NCBI RefSeq assembly: GCF_000702665.1
Contig: NZ_JNJA01000004.1
Location: forward strand, 186,001-250,000
Direction: 5' to 3'
DNA: 64,000 nucleotides
Origin: Solidesulfovibrio alcoholivorans DSM 5433
Lineage (GTDB): Bacteria > Desulfobacterota > Desulfovibrionia > Desulfovibrionales > Desulfovibrionaceae
Shown here: positions 46,638 to 56,148 of the stretch, piece by piece
Layout of the letters: each line of letters starts with the position of its first letter
Numbering within the stretch: the stretch's first letter is position 1
Notes under the pieces: generated by a model
Seen by the model: the letters and a program-made list of their open reading frames with translations, nothing else
The model's database searches: none
What the model was told of the DNA's origin: nothing
Position numbers and translations under genes: made by a program

Positions 46638-47358
46638 ACCGCTGCTCGCCCTGACCGGGGTGCGCTATCTCTATCCCGGCACGGCGCGTCCGGTGCTCGA
46701 CGGCGTGGACTTCGCCTTTCGCCCGGGCGAGCGCATCGGGCTTTTCGGCCCCAACGGTTCGGGCAAGACAACGCTTCTGCACGTAATGATGGGGCTTTTG
46801 CGGCCCGACGCCGGGGAGGTGCGCTTCAAGGGCGCGCTTGCCGTCACGGAGAAGGATTTCCGGGCCGTGCGGCGCGGCATCGGGCTTTTGCTGCAAAACG
46901 CCGACGACCAGATCATCTACCCCACGGTCCTCGACGACGTGGCCTTCGGGCCGCTCAACTGCGGTCTGTCCCCGCACGAGGCCCGGGACAAGGCCGAGGC
47001 CACGCTTGCGCTGCTGGGTCTCGAGGGATTCGGCCCGCGTCTGTCCCATCGGCTCTCCGGCGGCGAAAAGAAACTCGTCTCCCTGGCCGGGGTGCTGGCC
47101 ATGGAGCCCGAGGCCCTGTTCCTGGACGAGCCCACCAACGGCCTGGACCCGGAAACGCGCGAGCGCATCGTGTCCATCCTGGAGCACCTGGGCAAGCCAT
47201 GCATCGTCATTTCCCACGACTGGGACTTTCTGGTCCAGGCGACGGACGTCTATTACAGCATCGAGCAGGGCAAGCTCTGCCGCAACCCCGATTTCGTACC
47301 GCACCGCCACGTACACGTCCATCCCCTGGGCGACCACGCCCATCATCATCACAGCTGA
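46630..47358 (+). CDS. nikO: ECF transporter ATPase NikO/CbiO
   Basis: ATP-binding subunit of the metal ECF transporter, 242 residues. Walker A is GPNGSGKTT (about 41-49), the Q-loop LLQNADDQIIYPTV, the signature LSGGEKKLVSLAG, Walker B ALFLDEPTNGLDP and switch SHD. The C-terminal tail is His-rich (PHRHVHVHPLGDHAHHHHS), common in Ni-handling ATPases and possibly metal-binding. It is the last gene of the operon; a hairpin usable in both directions follows. Confidence 0.93.
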   Translation: MSEPLLALTGVRYLYPGTARPVLDGVDFAFRPGERIGLFGPNGSGKTTLLHVMMGLLRPDAGEVRFKGALAVTEKDFRAVRRGIGLLLQNADDQIIYPTVLDDVAFGPLNCGLSPHEARDKAEATLALLGLEGFGPRLSHRLSGGEKKLVSLAGVLAMEPEALFLDEPTNGLDPETRERIVSILEHLGKPCIVISHDWDFLVQATDVYYSIEQGKLCRNPDFVPHRHVHVHPLGDHAHHHHS

Positions 47359-47372
47359 GCCTTCCCGCAACG

Positions 47373-47405
47373 AAAAACGCCGTCCGCGCTTCGGCGTGGA
47401 CGGCG
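47373..47405 (-). terminator. Rho-independent terminator of the cheZ operon (convergent with nikO)
   Basis: A 12-bp stem 47378-47389 / 47394-47405 caps a TTCG tetraloop (plus strand). Five A at 47373-47377 give U5 on the minus strand. It lies between the convergent nikO and cheZ genes. Confidence 0.75.
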
Positions 47406-47464
47406 TCCCAATACGCACCCCCAACTTGGAGTTGGGGAAGAATTCTTCCGCTTATCTGTCGTAA

Positions 47465-47561
47465 GGTTTTCCCTTTCGGGAGGTCCGGGAGGGGCTTCGC
47501 TCTTCCTGGCCGCCGGAAGCGCCTCCCCCCTCAACCCTTCCCCTCAGCCCGCACCCCCCGA
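47465..47561 (-). repeat. GC-rich intergenic element (copy C)
   Basis: Read on the minus strand, it follows the cheZ stop with a G-rich leader and then GCTTCCGGCGGCCAGGA ... CCTCCCGGACCTCCCG. This is the core of the element at 16302-16387. The hairpin is decayed compared with that copy. No coding potential. Confidence 0.65.
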
Positions 47562-48299
47562 TCAATCGAGACCGAGCTGGGCGAGAAGGTCGTCGACTTC
47601 GCCTTGTTTGACCTTGGTCTGCGGCCCCTTGAGTTCCGAAACCTTCTGTTTGACCTCGGCCTGGAGAACCTCCATGTCCTTTTCCGGCGCTTCGGCCCAG
47701 GCCTTCATTTGCAGGCCCGTGGACAGGTAGAGGTCGAGCACGATCTGTTCGACCTTCTTGATGGCCTCGATGATGCGTTTGATGCGCTGGCCGGTGAGAT
47801 CTTGGAAGCTCAAGGTGGTCATGATGCGCATGAGGTCGTCGCCGAGGGCGGCGTTCCCCACGCGAAGTCTGGCCACGGCCTCGGGCGCGGCCTGTCCTTT
47901 TTCCAGGGCGTCCAGGTCGCCTGCGGCGCGCGCCTGCAGGTCCATGTGCTTCTCGACGATGTCCATGATTTCGGTGGTGGCCGATTCCGTGGTCTGGAGG
48001 ATCTTGTCGAGCTGCTGGGCGGCTTCCTGAAAGAGCAGGTCGGCCTGCTGGCGGTCGCCGCGCGGGGTGTGGCCGTTTTCCGTTTTGGCGGCCTTGTTGA
48101 TTTCCTTGTAGATGTCCTGGAGCCCTTCGCGCATTTCCTGGTTGAGGCGCTGGTGGAACTCGCTTTCGAGGAGCGCGCGGGAAAGTGTCTTGGCCACTTC
48201 GCGTTCGATGGTGGCGCTTATGCTGTCGCGCAGGTCCGGGACAACCTCATGCAGGATCTTTTCCAGCAGCCGTTCCACCAGTTCTTCGTCGTTGACCAT
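47562..48299 (-). CDS. cheZ: Chemotaxis phosphatase CheZ
   Basis: Dephosphorylates CheY-P. The 245-residue protein is a long helical hairpin. The catalytic site is FQDLTGQRIKRI with D167 and Q171, the same spacing as D143/Q147 of E. coli CheZ. The C-terminal QGEVDDLLAQLGLD is the CheY-binding tail. The start VNDEELVERLLEKILHEVVPDL may hold an extra N-terminal interaction helix. It is the last gene of a minus-strand series with pilZ just upstream. Confidence 0.92.
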   Translation of the reverse strand: MVNDEELVERLLEKILHEVVPDLRDSISATIEREVAKTLSRALLESEFHQRLNQEMREGLQDIYKEINKAAKTENGHTPRGDRQQADLLFQEAAQQLDKILQTTESATTEIMDIVEKHMDLQARAAGDLDALEKGQAAPEAVARLRVGNAALGDDLMRIMTTLSFQDLTGQRIKRIIEAIKKVEQIVLDLYLSTGLQMKAWAEAPEKDMEVLQAEVKQKVSELKGPQTKVKQGEVDDLLAQLGLD

Positions 48300-48305
48300 A
48301 AGCGC

Positions 48306-48836
48306 TCAGTCCCATTTTTTGCCGCGCAGGTCGTCGCGCTGGCTTTGAAAGACGAATTGCACGATGCTTTCCAGGTCGCGTTCACGGATGCGCGTGAAGT
48401 CCAGGGCGTATTCCGTGGCGCCGTCCTGAAGCGGGTCCATGCGGATGATGCGCCCAACCGCGCCGGCCATGCGCAGAGGAAAGCGCGCCAGGACGATGAT
48501 CGCCTCCACATACTGCTCCAGGGCCAGTTCCGTCTGCGTGATGAAGCGGATGCCCGCGCCGCTGATCTCGATGATGCTGATGGTCACCGGGAACTCGGCG
48601 GCCAGCTCGTCGCGGCGTTGCAGGGAAAGCAACATGTCGAGCTTGGTGTCGATGGAGCACAGCAGGCTGTAGAGCCCCTCGCTCATGCCGGCTTCGCGCG
48701 CGTCGTAGGGGTTGAGGCTCTGGGAGCCGTAAAAGGGGACCTCCCGGAAGACCTGCATGTCGTCGGGTCCGGGCATCAGGCGCAGATGCCCGGACAGACG
48801 CGTGGGGATGCGCATGAAGGCGCGTTTTTCTTCCAC
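48306..48836 (-). CDS. PilZ-domain protein
   Basis: A 176-residue cytoplasmic protein with a PilZ-like cyclic-di-GMP-binding pattern. RAFMR near the N-terminus fits RxxxR, and IIEISGAGIRF (about 88-98) fits the (D/N)xSxxG box with a conservative Glu. The insertion between them (about 25-80) is longer than in minimal PilZ domains. It sits 6 bp upstream of cheZ, so c-di-GMP may affect motility or chemotaxis; this is inferred from position. Confidence 0.8.
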   Translation of the reverse strand: MEEKRAFMRIPTRLSGHLRLMPGPDDMQVFREVPFYGSQSLNPYDAREAGMSEGLYSLLCSIDTKLDMLLSLQRRDELAAEFPVTISIIEISGAGIRFITQTELALEQYVEAIIVLARFPLRMAGAVGRIIRMDPLQDGATEYALDFTRIRERDLESIVQFVFQSQRDDLRGKKWD

Positions 48837-48854
48837 GGGATCTCCTTGCGCGTG

Positions 48855-49298
48855 TTACATGACGCCGTTTTCCAGCAGGATGTCCATGGCCGCCACCGGG
48901 CACACCTTGGTGCACATGCCACAGGCCGAGCAGGCCTCGTCGTCGAATATCACGAGGCGGGTTTCGATATCGAGCGACAGGGCCTTGGTCGGACACAGCG
49001 CCGTGCACACGCCGCAGTGGATGCAGCTGTCCTCGTCGCGGGAGATGCGGTGGGCGGCGGGGGTCACGCCGATGCCCTGGTCGCGCAGGTAGTTTAGGCC
49101 CGCTTCGAAGGCCTCGGCCGGGCCGGACAGTTCGAGGGTCATCTGTCCCTCGTGGCGCGGGGTGATCTGCGCCTTGAGGATGCTGAAGTCCAGGCCGTAG
49201 ACCCGGGCCAGGTCGCAGACCACGGGCTTGTTCGAGCTTTCCGGCGGAAAGGTCAGGTAGACGACCTTGCGCTGTTTTTTTTCAGAAGAGGCTTGCAT
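48855..49298 (-). CDS. NIL-domain ferredoxin (2x[4Fe-4S])
   Basis: A 147-residue protein. Residues about 10-82 form a NIL domain (VVYLTFPPESSNKPVVCDLARVYGLD-type pattern; QMTLELSGPAEAFEAGLNYL). Two bacterial ferredoxin motifs follow: CIHCGVCTALCP (about 92-103) and CSACGMCTKVCP (about 122-133), each binding one [4Fe-4S] cluster. NIL domains occur with methionine transport, where they act as ligand sensors. The combination with ferredoxin is known in anaerobes, with an unclear redox partner. It sits between the TPR lipoprotein and pilZ. Confidence 0.9.
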   Translation of the reverse strand: MQASSEKKQRKVVYLTFPPESSNKPVVCDLARVYGLDFSILKAQITPRHEGQMTLELSGPAEAFEAGLNYLRDQGIGVTPAAHRISRDEDSCIHCGVCTALCPTKALSLDIETRLVIFDDEACSACGMCTKVCPVAAMDILLENGVM

Positions 49299-49323
49299 AG
49301 GGAAACAGGCGCTCCTTGCGGTG

Positions 49324-50334
49324 CTACTTGGGCATCATGGTTTTGGCCCTGGCGGCGAAGGCGGAGTCGGGATACTTGTCGATGACTTCCTTAAACGACA
49401 GCTTGGCCGCACCGGCGTTGCCGAGCTTGGAGAACGCCACGCCGCGCTTGAACAGCGCATCGGCGTGTTTGGCGCTCTTGGGGTATTTCTCGATCACTTC
49501 CTGATAGGACAGGGCGGCGTTGGCGAAATCGCCGAGCTGGAAATAGCATTCGCCCATCCAGAACAGGGCGTTCGGCATCAGCGGGCTCGATTTGAAGTTG
49601 CGGCCGAACTCCTGGAAGATGCCGAGCGCTTCCTGGTACTGGCGGGCGTTGAAGCTGGCCAGTCCCTTGGCGTAGACGGCGTCGGCGGGATTTTGCGCCG
49701 TTGACGGCTGCGCGGCGGGCTGCGCGGCCGGTTGCGCGGCCGGGGCGGCGGGCTGCGCAGGGGCAGCCTGCGCTCCGTAGCCGGTCGGGTTGTAGGGCGG
49801 TATTTCCGGCTCGTCGTCGGGGCCGGCGCCGCCGGGGGTGGCCTGGGAACCGGCATAGCCTTGCTGGGCCTGACCGTAGCCGCCCTGGGCCTGGCCGTAG
49901 CCGCCTTGCGGCTGCGCAGTGCCGGCCTGAGGCTGGGCGTAGCCTTGCTGGGCCTGACCGTAGCCGCCCTGCGCCTGAGCATAGCCGCCTTGCGCCTGCA
50001 CGGCGGGGGCTTGCGGCGCGGCGGCGGCCTGTGCGCCGCCCTGGTTGCCCAGGTCGATGGCGAGCTGGGAGGCCATGCGGTTCACGTTGCCTTCGAGCCG
50101 CGCCACGCGGCCGGCCAGTTCGGGATCGTTCTTGTTGGCCTGGACCTGTTGGGAAAGCTCTTCGACCTTGGCGTTGATGCGACGGAGTTCGCCCTTGGTG
50201 TTTTCCAGTTCGGCCCACATGTCCGCGGGCGTGTTGAGCGGCGCGGGCGTCTTGGGGGCGGGCGCGCAGCCGCCGATGAGGGCGGCGGTCAGCGCGGCGG
50301 CCAGGATGGACGTATTGCGGGAGCGGGTCTTCAT
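49324..50334 (-). CDS. CpoB/YbgF-like TPR lipoprotein with Gly-Tyr-Gln repeat linker
   Basis: A 336-residue envelope protein. Signal/lipobox is LIGGC (C23). A coiled coil (about 37-70) is followed by a low-complexity linker of GGYGQAQ/QGYAQPQ units (about 115-160) and AAQP repeats (about 190-212). The C-terminal TPR domain has AVYAKGLASFNARQYQEALGIFQEF and two more units ending DSAFAARAKTMMPK. This is the layout of CpoB/YbgF, which acts with the Tol-Pal system at division. ATG 50334 fixes a proper signal peptide; its ATG overlaps the stop of the upstream gene. No tol or pal gene is nearby. Confidence 0.88.
   Translation of the reverse strand: MKTRSRNTSILAAALTAALIGGCAPAPKTPAPLNTPADMWAELENTKGELRRINAKVEELSQQVQANKNDPELAGRVARLEGNVNRMASQLAIDLGNQGGAQAAAAPQAPAVQAQGGYAQAQGGYGQAQQGYAQPQAGTAQPQGGYGQAQGGYGQAQQGYAGSQATPGGAGPDDEPEIPPYNPTGYGAQAAPAQPAAPAAQPAAQPAAQPSTAQNPADAVYAKGLASFNARQYQEALGIFQEFGRNFKSSPLMPNALFWMGECYFQLGDFANAALSYQEVIEKYPKSAKHADALFKRGVAFSKLGNAGAAKLSFKEVIDKYPDSAFAARAKTMMPK
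49855..49992 (-). repeat. In-gene tandem repeat encoding GGYGQAQ-type units
   Basis: The DNA repeats units of about 21 bp coding GGYGQAQ, QGYAQPQ and variants, with one near-duplicate half (GGYGQAQGGYGQAQQGY appears twice with changes). It is a likely site of length variation by slippage. Confidence 0.75.
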
Positions 50335-50564
50335 GACGGCTTGCGACCTCGTTTGCGGCCCCAGATCAGATATGCCAGCCCTCCCAGCAGGGGGACGAAG
50401 ATGGCCAGGAGGAACCAGAACATCTTTTCCAGGTGGGTTGGAAACTCGCGGTGGAAACTTTGCCATATCGCGATGTAATTGGGAAGGATCGCCAGGAGCA
50501 AAACACCGGCCAGCATGGCGAGCTGGCCGGCGGTCAGGGGCGGCAGTTCGGGCAGGAGCGGCAT
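50331..50564 (-). CDS. Small PLDc_N-like membrane protein
   Basis: A 77-residue protein with two membrane helices (about 14-34 and 50-68) and a basic tail (WGRKRGRKPS). The pattern FWFLLAIFVPLLGGLAYLIWGR is that of the phospholipase D-nuclease N-terminal (PLDc_N) small-protein family, whose role is poorly known. The start ATG 50564 is chosen since the longer frame to 50903 lies over lspA. It stands between lspA and the TPR lipoprotein, with ATGA overlap to the latter. Confidence 0.82.
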   Translation of the reverse strand: MPLLPELPPLTAGQLAMLAGVLLLAILPNYIAIWQSFHREFPTHLEKMFWFLLAIFVPLLGGLAYLIWGRKRGRKPS

Positions 50565-50602
50565 CGGAAACCTCGCGGAAAGGCGGCGCGGCCAGGGGCC
50601 GG

Positions 50603-51094
50603 TTATTTGTCCGAAGAAGGGCGGCGCATGCGGTAAAACGCCGCAAGCAGGCCGAGCGAGCCGAGGAAGATGGCGATGTCCGCCACGTTGAACGCCGGCC
50701 AGTGGTAGCTTTTCCAGTAGAAATCCAGGAAGTCCACGACCTCGCCGGTGCGGACGCGGTCGATGAGGTTGCCGATGGCTCCGCCCAGGATGCTGCCCAG
50801 GGAAAGGATGAGCAGCGTGTCGCCGTCCCGGGCCATGCGCAGCAGGTGGAAGATGATGAGCACGGCCAGGGCCGTGGCCGCGAAGAAGAAATAGGTCTGC
50901 CACTGGATGTCGGAGCGGTTCAAAAAGCCGAACGCCGCGCCGCGGTTTAACACGTAGACGATGTTGAAAAAGCCCGGGATGACCGGCTTGGTCGTGTAGA
51001 GCACCAAGTGGTGCTGTATCCAGGTCTTGACGACCTGGTCCAGGACGATCAGCAACAACGCCAGGGGGAGGGCGATCTTGAAACTGCGGCGCAT
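50603..51094 (-). CDS. lspA: Lipoprotein signal peptidase (signal peptidase II)
   Basis: Four-helix aspartyl peptidase that cleaves prolipoprotein signal peptides. The 163-residue protein has the catalytic Asp residues in GNLIDRVR (D112) and FNVADIAI (D139), plus LNRGAAFGFL. It is 3 bp downstream of ileS; ileS-lspA is a classic pair. Confidence 0.96.
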   Translation of the reverse strand: MRRSFKIALPLALLLIVLDQVVKTWIQHHLVLYTTKPVIPGFFNIVYVLNRGAAFGFLNRSDIQWQTYFFFAATALAVLIIFHLLRMARDGDTLLILSLGSILGGAIGNLIDRVRTGEVVDFLDFYWKSYHWPAFNVADIAIFLGSLGLLAAFYRMRRPSSDK

Positions 51095-51097
51095 GTC

Positions 51098-53923
51098 CTA
51101 GAGTCCTTGCGCTTTAAGTACGGCGGCGCAGCGTGGGCACAGGTCCGGATGCCCGGCCGATGCACCGAGTTCCTCGCTGTAGATCCAGCAACGGCCGCAT
51201 TTGCCGCCGGGGGCCCGGGCCACGCCGACGAAAGCGCCCGGGACGGCCTCGCAGGGCGTGGCGTCGGCCGGGGCATCGGCGGCTTTGGCCAGGCTGGCCT
51301 TGGACACGATGAACACCTCGCGCAGGTCCATGTCCAGTGAGGACACAGCGGCGTGGATGTCTTCCGGCAGGTAGAGCGTGACGGCCGTCTCCAGGGAATG
51401 GCCGATTTCGCCGGCCTTGCGTTTGGGCTCGATGGCCCGCGTCACTTCGCCGCGAAGTGTGGCCACCATGTCCAGGCGCTCGCGCATGGCGGCGTCGAGG
51501 GCCCAGGACGCGGCGTCGAGCGGCGGCAGCATGAAGACCGAGGCCCCGTCGCCGCGCTGGCAGGCCGGCGTGTGGCGGAAGACCTCTTCGGCCGTAAACG
51601 ACAGGATGGGGGCCATCTGGCGCATGAGCACGAGCAGGATGCGCCACAGGGCCGCCTGGGCCGAGCGGCGCTCGAGGCTGTCCGTGGCCGAAACGTACAG
51701 ACGGTCCTTTAAGATATCGAGGTAAAAGGCCGACAGGTCCGTGACGCACAGGTTGTGCAGGGCGTGGAAGACCTTGTGGAACTCGTAGGCGGCGTAGGCC
51801 TCGTCCATGCGGGCGAGCTCCCGGGCGGCCGTGTCCAGGGCGTAGCGGTCGAGCGGCAGCATGTCCGCCGGGGTCACGTCGTTAGCCGCCGGGTCGAAGT
51901 CGGACAGGTTGCCGAGGATGAAGCGGCAGGTGTTGCGGATGCGGCGATAGGCCTCCACCAGGCGGGAGAGGATCTCGTCGGAGATGCGGATGTCGTCGCG
52001 GTAGTCCACGGCCGACGTCCACAGGCGCAGGATGTCCGCGCCGTGCTTGTCGATGATTTCCTGCGGCTCCATGCCGTTGCCAAGCGACTTCGACATCTTG
52101 CGGCCCTCGCCGTCCACCACGTAGCCGTGGGTGAGAACTTGGCGGTAGGGCGCGACGCCGCGCGTGCCGAGGGCGGCCAAAAGCGAACTGTGGAACCAGC
52201 CCCGGTGCTGGTCCGAGCCCTCGAGATACATGTCGGCCGGGAAGGCCAGCTCCGGGCGCTTTTCGAGCACGGCGGCGAAGCTCGTGCCCGAGTCGAACCA
52301 GACGTCGAGGATGTCCGTTTCCTTGCGCCAGTGCGTGCCGCCGCAGGTCGGGCAGGTGAGCCCGGCGGGCACGATGTCGGCCAGGTCCGCCTCGAACCAG
52401 TAATCGCAGCCGCGCTCGTGGCCGGCGAACTTCTCCGCCACGGAACGCATCCAGGCTGGGTCGTTGTAGGCCGTGTCGCAGGATTCGCAGATGAGCGCGA
52501 GGATCGGCACGCCCCAGGTGCGTTGGCGCGAGATGCACCAGTCCGGGCGGCCGGCGATCATGTTGTGGATGCGTTCCTTGCCCCAGGCCGGAATCCACTC
52601 CACGTCGTTTTCGATGGCGGCCAGGGCGCGTCCGCGCAGGTCGTTTTCTTCCATGGAAATGAACCACTGGGTCGTGGCCCGGAAGATGACCGGCTCCTTG
52701 CAGCGCCAGCAGTGGGGATAGGAGTGGCGGATCTTGCGCTCGGCGAGCAGATGGCCGACTTCCTTGAGCTTTTCGATGACCTTGGGGTTGGCCTCCCAGA
52801 CGGTGAGCCCGGCGAAATAGGGCACGACGTCGAGGAAGCGGCCGGCGTCGTCCATGGGCGAAAGGATGTCGAGGCCGTTGCGCAGGCCCGTGTCGTAGTC
52901 CTCGCGGCCGTGCCCGGGCGCGGTGTGCACGAGGCCCGTGCCGGCGTCGAGGGTCACGTAGTCGGCGGTGACGATGGGCGAGGGCCGGTCGTAGAAGGGG
53001 TGGCGCGCGGCAAGGCCTTCCAGGGCCGCGCCTTTGGCCTCGGCCAGGACCGTGGCGTCCGCCCAGTCGAAGAGCTCGCGCACGCTTTCGAGCAGTTCCC
53101 GGGCCAGCACGTACTGGCTGTCGCCCGCGGCGACGAGGGCGTAGTCGAACTCGGGATGCGCGGCCACGGCCATGTTGTCGGGCAGGGTCCAGGGCGTGGT
53201 CGTCCAGATGACGGCGTAGGCCCTGGCCGGGTCGGCCATGGGAAAAATAGCCTTGAGTTTCGGGTCGGGCAGGGGGAAGCGCACGAAGACCGAGGGCGAG
53301 GTCTCGTCGGCGTATTCCACCTCGGCCTCGGCCAGGGCGGTCTTGCAGGACAGGCACCAGTGGATGGGTTTCTTGCCCCGGTAGACCGAGCCCTTTTCCA
53401 CGAAATCGCACAGAGCCAGGGCCGTGGCCGATTCGTAGGAGGGGCGCATGGTGAGGTAGGGGTCGTCCCAGTCGCCGAAGACGCCCAGGCGCTTGAATTC
53501 CTTGCGCTGGATATCGACGAATTTGGTGGCATAGTCCCGGCACAGGCGGCGCACGGTGACCGCGGGCAGATTCTCCTTGCCCTTGGCCTTGAGCTCCTGG
53601 GACACCTTGTGCTCGATGGGGAGCCCGTGGCAGTCCCAGCCCGGGACGTAGGGGGCTTGCCGGCCCGCCATGTGGCGCGATTTGACGATGATATCCTTTA
53701 GAATCTTGTTGAGCGCATGCCCCATGTGCAGGTGGCCGTTGGCGTAGGGCGGGCCGTCGTGGAGCACGTAGCGTCCGGCGTTCTCGCGGGCGGCGAGCAT
53801 CTTGCCGTACACGTCGTTCTCGGCCCAGAATTTGAGGGTTTCCGGTTCCTTTTCCCTGAGGTTGGCCTTCATGGGAAAGGAGGTCTGGGGCAGCTTCAAG
53901 GTCTTTTTATAGTCGGTGCTCAT
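51098..53923 (-). CDS. ileS: Isoleucyl-tRNA synthetase
   Basis: A 941-residue class I synthetase. The HIGH-type motif is in [16 protein letters not shown] (about 57-72). The CP1 editing domain includes [13 protein letters not shown] and [16 protein letters not shown]. The KMSKS loop is in [11 protein letters not shown] (about 600-610), followed by an anticodon-binding helical domain. A C-terminal zinc finger (CGRC...CPRC) is as in type 1 bacterial IleRS. It leads the minus-strand run to lspA. No T-box leader is visible in the 140 bp upstream. Confidence 0.97.
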   Translation of the reverse strand: MSTDYKKTLKLPQTSFPMKANLREKEPETLKFWAENDVYGKMLAARENAGRYVLHDGPPYANGHLHMGHALNKILKDIIVKSRHMAGRQAPYVPGWDCHGLPIEHKVSQELKAKGKENLPAVTVRRLCRDYATKFVDIQRKEFKRLGVFGDWDDPYLTMRPSYESATALALCDFVEKGSVYRGKKPIHWCLSCKTALAEAEVEYADETSPSVFVRFPLPDPKLKAIFPMADPARAYAVIWTTTPWTLPDNMAVAAHPEFDYALVAAGDSQYVLARELLESVRELFDWADATVLAEAKGAALEGLAARHPFYDRPSPIVTADYVTLDAGTGLVHTAPGHGREDYDTGLRNGLDILSPMDDAGRFLDVVPYFAGLTVWEANPKVIEKLKEVGHLLAERKIRHSYPHCWRCKEPVIFRATTQWFISMEENDLRGRALAAIENDVEWIPAWGKERIHNMIAGRPDWCISRQRTWGVPILALICESCDTAYNDPAWMRSVAEKFAGHERGCDYWFEADLADIVPAGLTCPTCGGTHWRKETDILDVWFDSGTSFAAVLEKRPELAFPADMYLEGSDQHRGWFHSSLLAALGTRGVAPYRQVLTHGYVVDGEGRKMSKSLGNGMEPQEIIDKHGADILRLWTSAVDYRDDIRISDEILSRLVEAYRRIRNTCRFILGNLSDFDPAANDVTPADMLPLDRYALDTAARELARMDEAYAAYEFHKVFHALHNLCVTDLSAFYLDILKDRLYVSATDSLERRSAQAALWRILLVLMRQMAPILSFTAEEVFRHTPACQRGDGASVFMLPPLDAASWALDAAMRERLDMVATLRGEVTRAIEPKRKAGEIGHSLETAVTLYLPEDIHAAVSSLDMDLREVFIVSKASLAKAADAPADATPCEAVPGAFVGVARAPGGKCGRCWIYSEELGASAGHPDLCPRCAAVLKAQGL

Positions 53924-54020
53924 GGGGATCGGGTCCTTGGCTTGTGCGCGCGTGTGTCGCGGCGTGCGATGCCGGAGAAACCGCCTGTTTGAAACAAGGC
54001 GCGGGGGAAGTCAAGGAAGG

Positions 54021-54056
54021 CGCCACTCTGGCCCGCAGGCGCGAGCCGGAGTGGCG
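54021..54056 (-). terminator. Possible terminator downstream of the chemoreceptor gene
   Basis: A 12-bp stem (54021-54032 / 54045-54056, one G-U pair) lies after the chemoreceptor stop on the minus strand. The following sequence is pyrimidine-rich but not a clean U-tract. Confidence 0.4.
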
Positions 54057-54063
54057 CGGCGGG

Positions 54064-55830
54064 CTACGGGGTCATGCCCAGGTAGAGGTCGTTTAGCGTC
54101 TCGAAGAGCTTGACCCGGGTTTCCTCGAATTGCCGCATGAGGTCCTCGGCGGCCCGGATTTTCCCCTGTGCGGCCAATTCGGCGATGGCGCGGGCCAGGG
54201 TGTGGACGCGCTCATGGTGTACGCCGATTTCCTTGAACTTCGCATTGCCGCCATACGCCCCCAGCCCCTCTCCGTCGTACCATTTGCCGAACTGGCACTG
54301 GTGGTGGTCGGAGACCTGGGAGACGTCGAGTCGGGCATGGCCCAGGATGGCGGACTCGAGGCGGGCGCGCCAGGCGAGATGCGCCGTTTTGACGGCCGCG
54401 ACGTCGAAAGGCGGCTTGCCCAGACGAAACGCTCCCATCTGTTGCGACAGGTATTCCGTCAGCTGACTCAGTTCCCTCGAGCCGGAATTGACCTGCTGGG
54501 TGCCGCCGGCCATGACGCCGATGTGCGCGGCAACGGTTGCGGCCCGTTCGGAAATGGCGCGGGTGGCCTCGCGCCCGGCAGCGGCGCGCTCGCGCATCTT
54601 CGCCGCGTTGCGGGCGGTATTGGTCAGGTTCTGGGCGATTTCCGCCGTGGCCTGGGAGTGCTCCTCGGTGGCGCTCGAACTCGCGAACACCATGTCCTTG
54701 AGTTCCACGACGGTTCCGGTGATGGCCCCGACCTCGCGGCTGCTGTCGCGCATGGCCTGCATGAGGCTTTCGGTTTCGGCGATTTGCCCTTCGGCCAGAC
54801 GCATGCTTTCTTCGATGGCGGTCACGGCCTGTTCCGTGGCGTTCTGGTTGTTGCGGGCCATGGACTGTATGGACTTGATCGACGTCTCCACGTCCTTGGT
54901 GGCGGCCATGGTTTTTTCGGCAAGCTTGCGCACTTCGTCGGCGACCACGGCGAAGCCTCGGCCCGATTCGCCCGCCCTGGCCGCTTCGATGGCTGCGTTT
55001 AGGGCCAGCAGGTTGGTCTGGTCGGCGATGTCGGCGATCACGCCCAGGATCGCGCCGATGGACTGGCTGTCGCGGCCGAGGGCGTCCATGTCCTGCTTGA
55101 GCGTGAGGGCTTGTCCGCGGACTGCGGCGATGGAGGCGCTGACCTGCCGCAATCCGGCCACGCCGCCCGCGGCGCGGGAGCCGAGGGTTTCGATGCGGTC
55201 GGCGTTGTCCCTGGCGGCCTGGGCGGCGCGTTCGGCGGCAAGGCTGGCGTGTTCCATGTTCTCGGCGATTTCGCTGCTGGCCTGACGCATCTGTTCCACG
55301 GCGGCGGCGATATCCGACGTGTTGTCGGCGACCTCCGTGGCTGCTGTGTCCATATGGTCCATTTCGTCGGCCAGGCGTCCGGCGTCGCTGTCAATGGCGT
55401 CGGCGTCGGCTTTGGCGGTCAGGGCTTTTGCGTTGCTTTGTTCGGAAAGCGCGATGAATTCCCGTGAAAAGGCCGCGATGGTATCCACCGCATTCCTGTT
55501 GTTGACGAGAAACGTCCGGGTGCGCGCGAATGCCGCCGTCGGGGCTGCGGGGGAAGAAGAAAGCAGGTCGCCCTCGGCCAGGGACCGCAGGGCGACGTTT
55601 TCCGCCTCGGCCTGGCGGGACAGGGGAAGGATGCGTCGCACGTAATGCCAGGCAACGGCCAGGGCGAAAACGCTCCAGCCGGCGGCCAGGGCGGGCAGTA
55701 GCCACGGGGCGTCGGCTAGAACTCCGGGATGCAGGGATAAAAAGAGCGTCAGTCCCCAGTCGAGCAGCAAGAGGCTGAAAAGTGGAAACGAACCAATGGA
55801 GACGACCCTGATACGAGACGGGTTGGCCAT
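54064..55830 (-). CDS. Methyl-accepting chemotaxis protein with CZB domain
   Basis: A 588-residue chemoreceptor. Two close N-terminal membrane helices (about 8-28 and 36-58) leave almost no periplasmic domain. A helical cytoplasmic region follows, with the signalling tip [21 protein letters not shown]...[16 protein letters not shown]. The C-terminus is a CZB (chemoreceptor zinc-binding) domain with the expected 3His-1Cys set: [21 protein letters not shown] and HHERVH. CZB receptors can sense zinc or hypochlorous acid through the zinc-Cys site. ATG 55830 follows AAGAGGAA. It has its own promoter about 170 bp upstream. Confidence 0.93.
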   Translation of the reverse strand: MANPSRIRVVSIGSFPLFSLLLLDWGLTLFLSLHPGVLADAPWLLPALAAGWSVFALAVAWHYVRRILPLSRQAEAENVALRSLAEGDLLSSSPAAPTAAFARTRTFLVNNRNAVDTIAAFSREFIALSEQSNAKALTAKADADAIDSDAGRLADEMDHMDTAATEVADNTSDIAAAVEQMRQASSEIAENMEHASLAAERAAQAARDNADRIETLGSRAAGGVAGLRQVSASIAAVRGQALTLKQDMDALGRDSQSIGAILGVIADIADQTNLLALNAAIEAARAGESGRGFAVVADEVRKLAEKTMAATKDVETSIKSIQSMARNNQNATEQAVTAIEESMRLAEGQIAETESLMQAMRDSSREVGAITGTVVELKDMVFASSSATEEHSQATAEIAQNLTNTARNAAKMRERAAAGREATRAISERAATVAAHIGVMAGGTQQVNSGSRELSQLTEYLSQQMGAFRLGKPPFDVAAVKTAHLAWRARLESAILGHARLDVSQVSDHHQCQFGKWYDGEGLGAYGGNAKFKEIGVHHERVHTLARAIAELAAQGKIRAAEDLMRQFEETRVKLFETLNDLYLGMTP

Positions 55831-55999
55831 GCGGATTCCTCTTATTGGTAAACAGATTGAGGAACGAGGAGGAAGAGTAGGCGCGCGACACATGAAGAAC
55901 ATCCTGTGCAAAAAAGCACAGTGTCGCATGCGCAAGAGCCGTAGATAGCGTTTCGTGTTGTGGTTGGAAAGTTGGCTGGGGCTTCATTCTCATAGTATC

Positions 56000-56027
56000 G
56001 GTATAGAAAACCCCCTTGGCGTGTCAA
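56000..56027 (-). promoter_or_regulatory. Sigma-70 promoter for the CZB chemoreceptor
   Basis: On the minus strand TTGACA (56027-56022) and TATACC (56005-56000) are spaced 16 bp. The -35 box is a perfect consensus. It would give a leader of about 160 nt. Confidence 0.6.
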
Positions 56028-56091
56028 GGCCGTTGCACCGGAAACCGGATGCTGCTGTATGAAAAAAACGCTGGATCGTATGCGACGGCGT

Positions 56092-56124
56092 AAAAAAAGG
56101 CCGCCCGTGCGTCCACGGGCGGCC
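56092..56124 (-). terminator. Rho-independent terminator after ettA
   Basis: An 11-bp perfect stem GGCCGCCCGTG (56099-56109) / 56114-56124 with a 4-nt loop is followed on the minus strand by seven U (A run 56092-56098). It lies 25 bp after the ettA stop. Confidence 0.9.
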
Positions 56125-56148
56125 GGCGTATCTGCGGAAAGGGGACGG

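Larger units (their letters stand above)
55831..56148. other. 318-bp region between chemoreceptor and ettA
   Basis: Holds the chemoreceptor promoter (56000-56027), a leader of about 160 nt containing a 6-bp stem with T6 loop (55905-55922), and the ettA terminator (56092-56124). It is AT-richer than the surroundings. No coding sequence seen. Confidence 0.6.

Noticed and set aside
50331..50903. 190-codon minus-strand frame including the small PLDc_N-like protein
   Set aside because: The N-terminal 113 codons are an out-of-frame reading of lspA; only the part from ATG 50564 looks like protein.
53987..54015. Promoter for ileS (TTGACT with weak -10)
   Set aside because: The -35 is fair but the -10 (TCAAAC) is poor, so no feature was entered.
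53924..54063. T-box riboswitch upstream of ileS
   Set aside because: No T-box sequence, specifier loop or antiterminator seen in the 140-bp leader.
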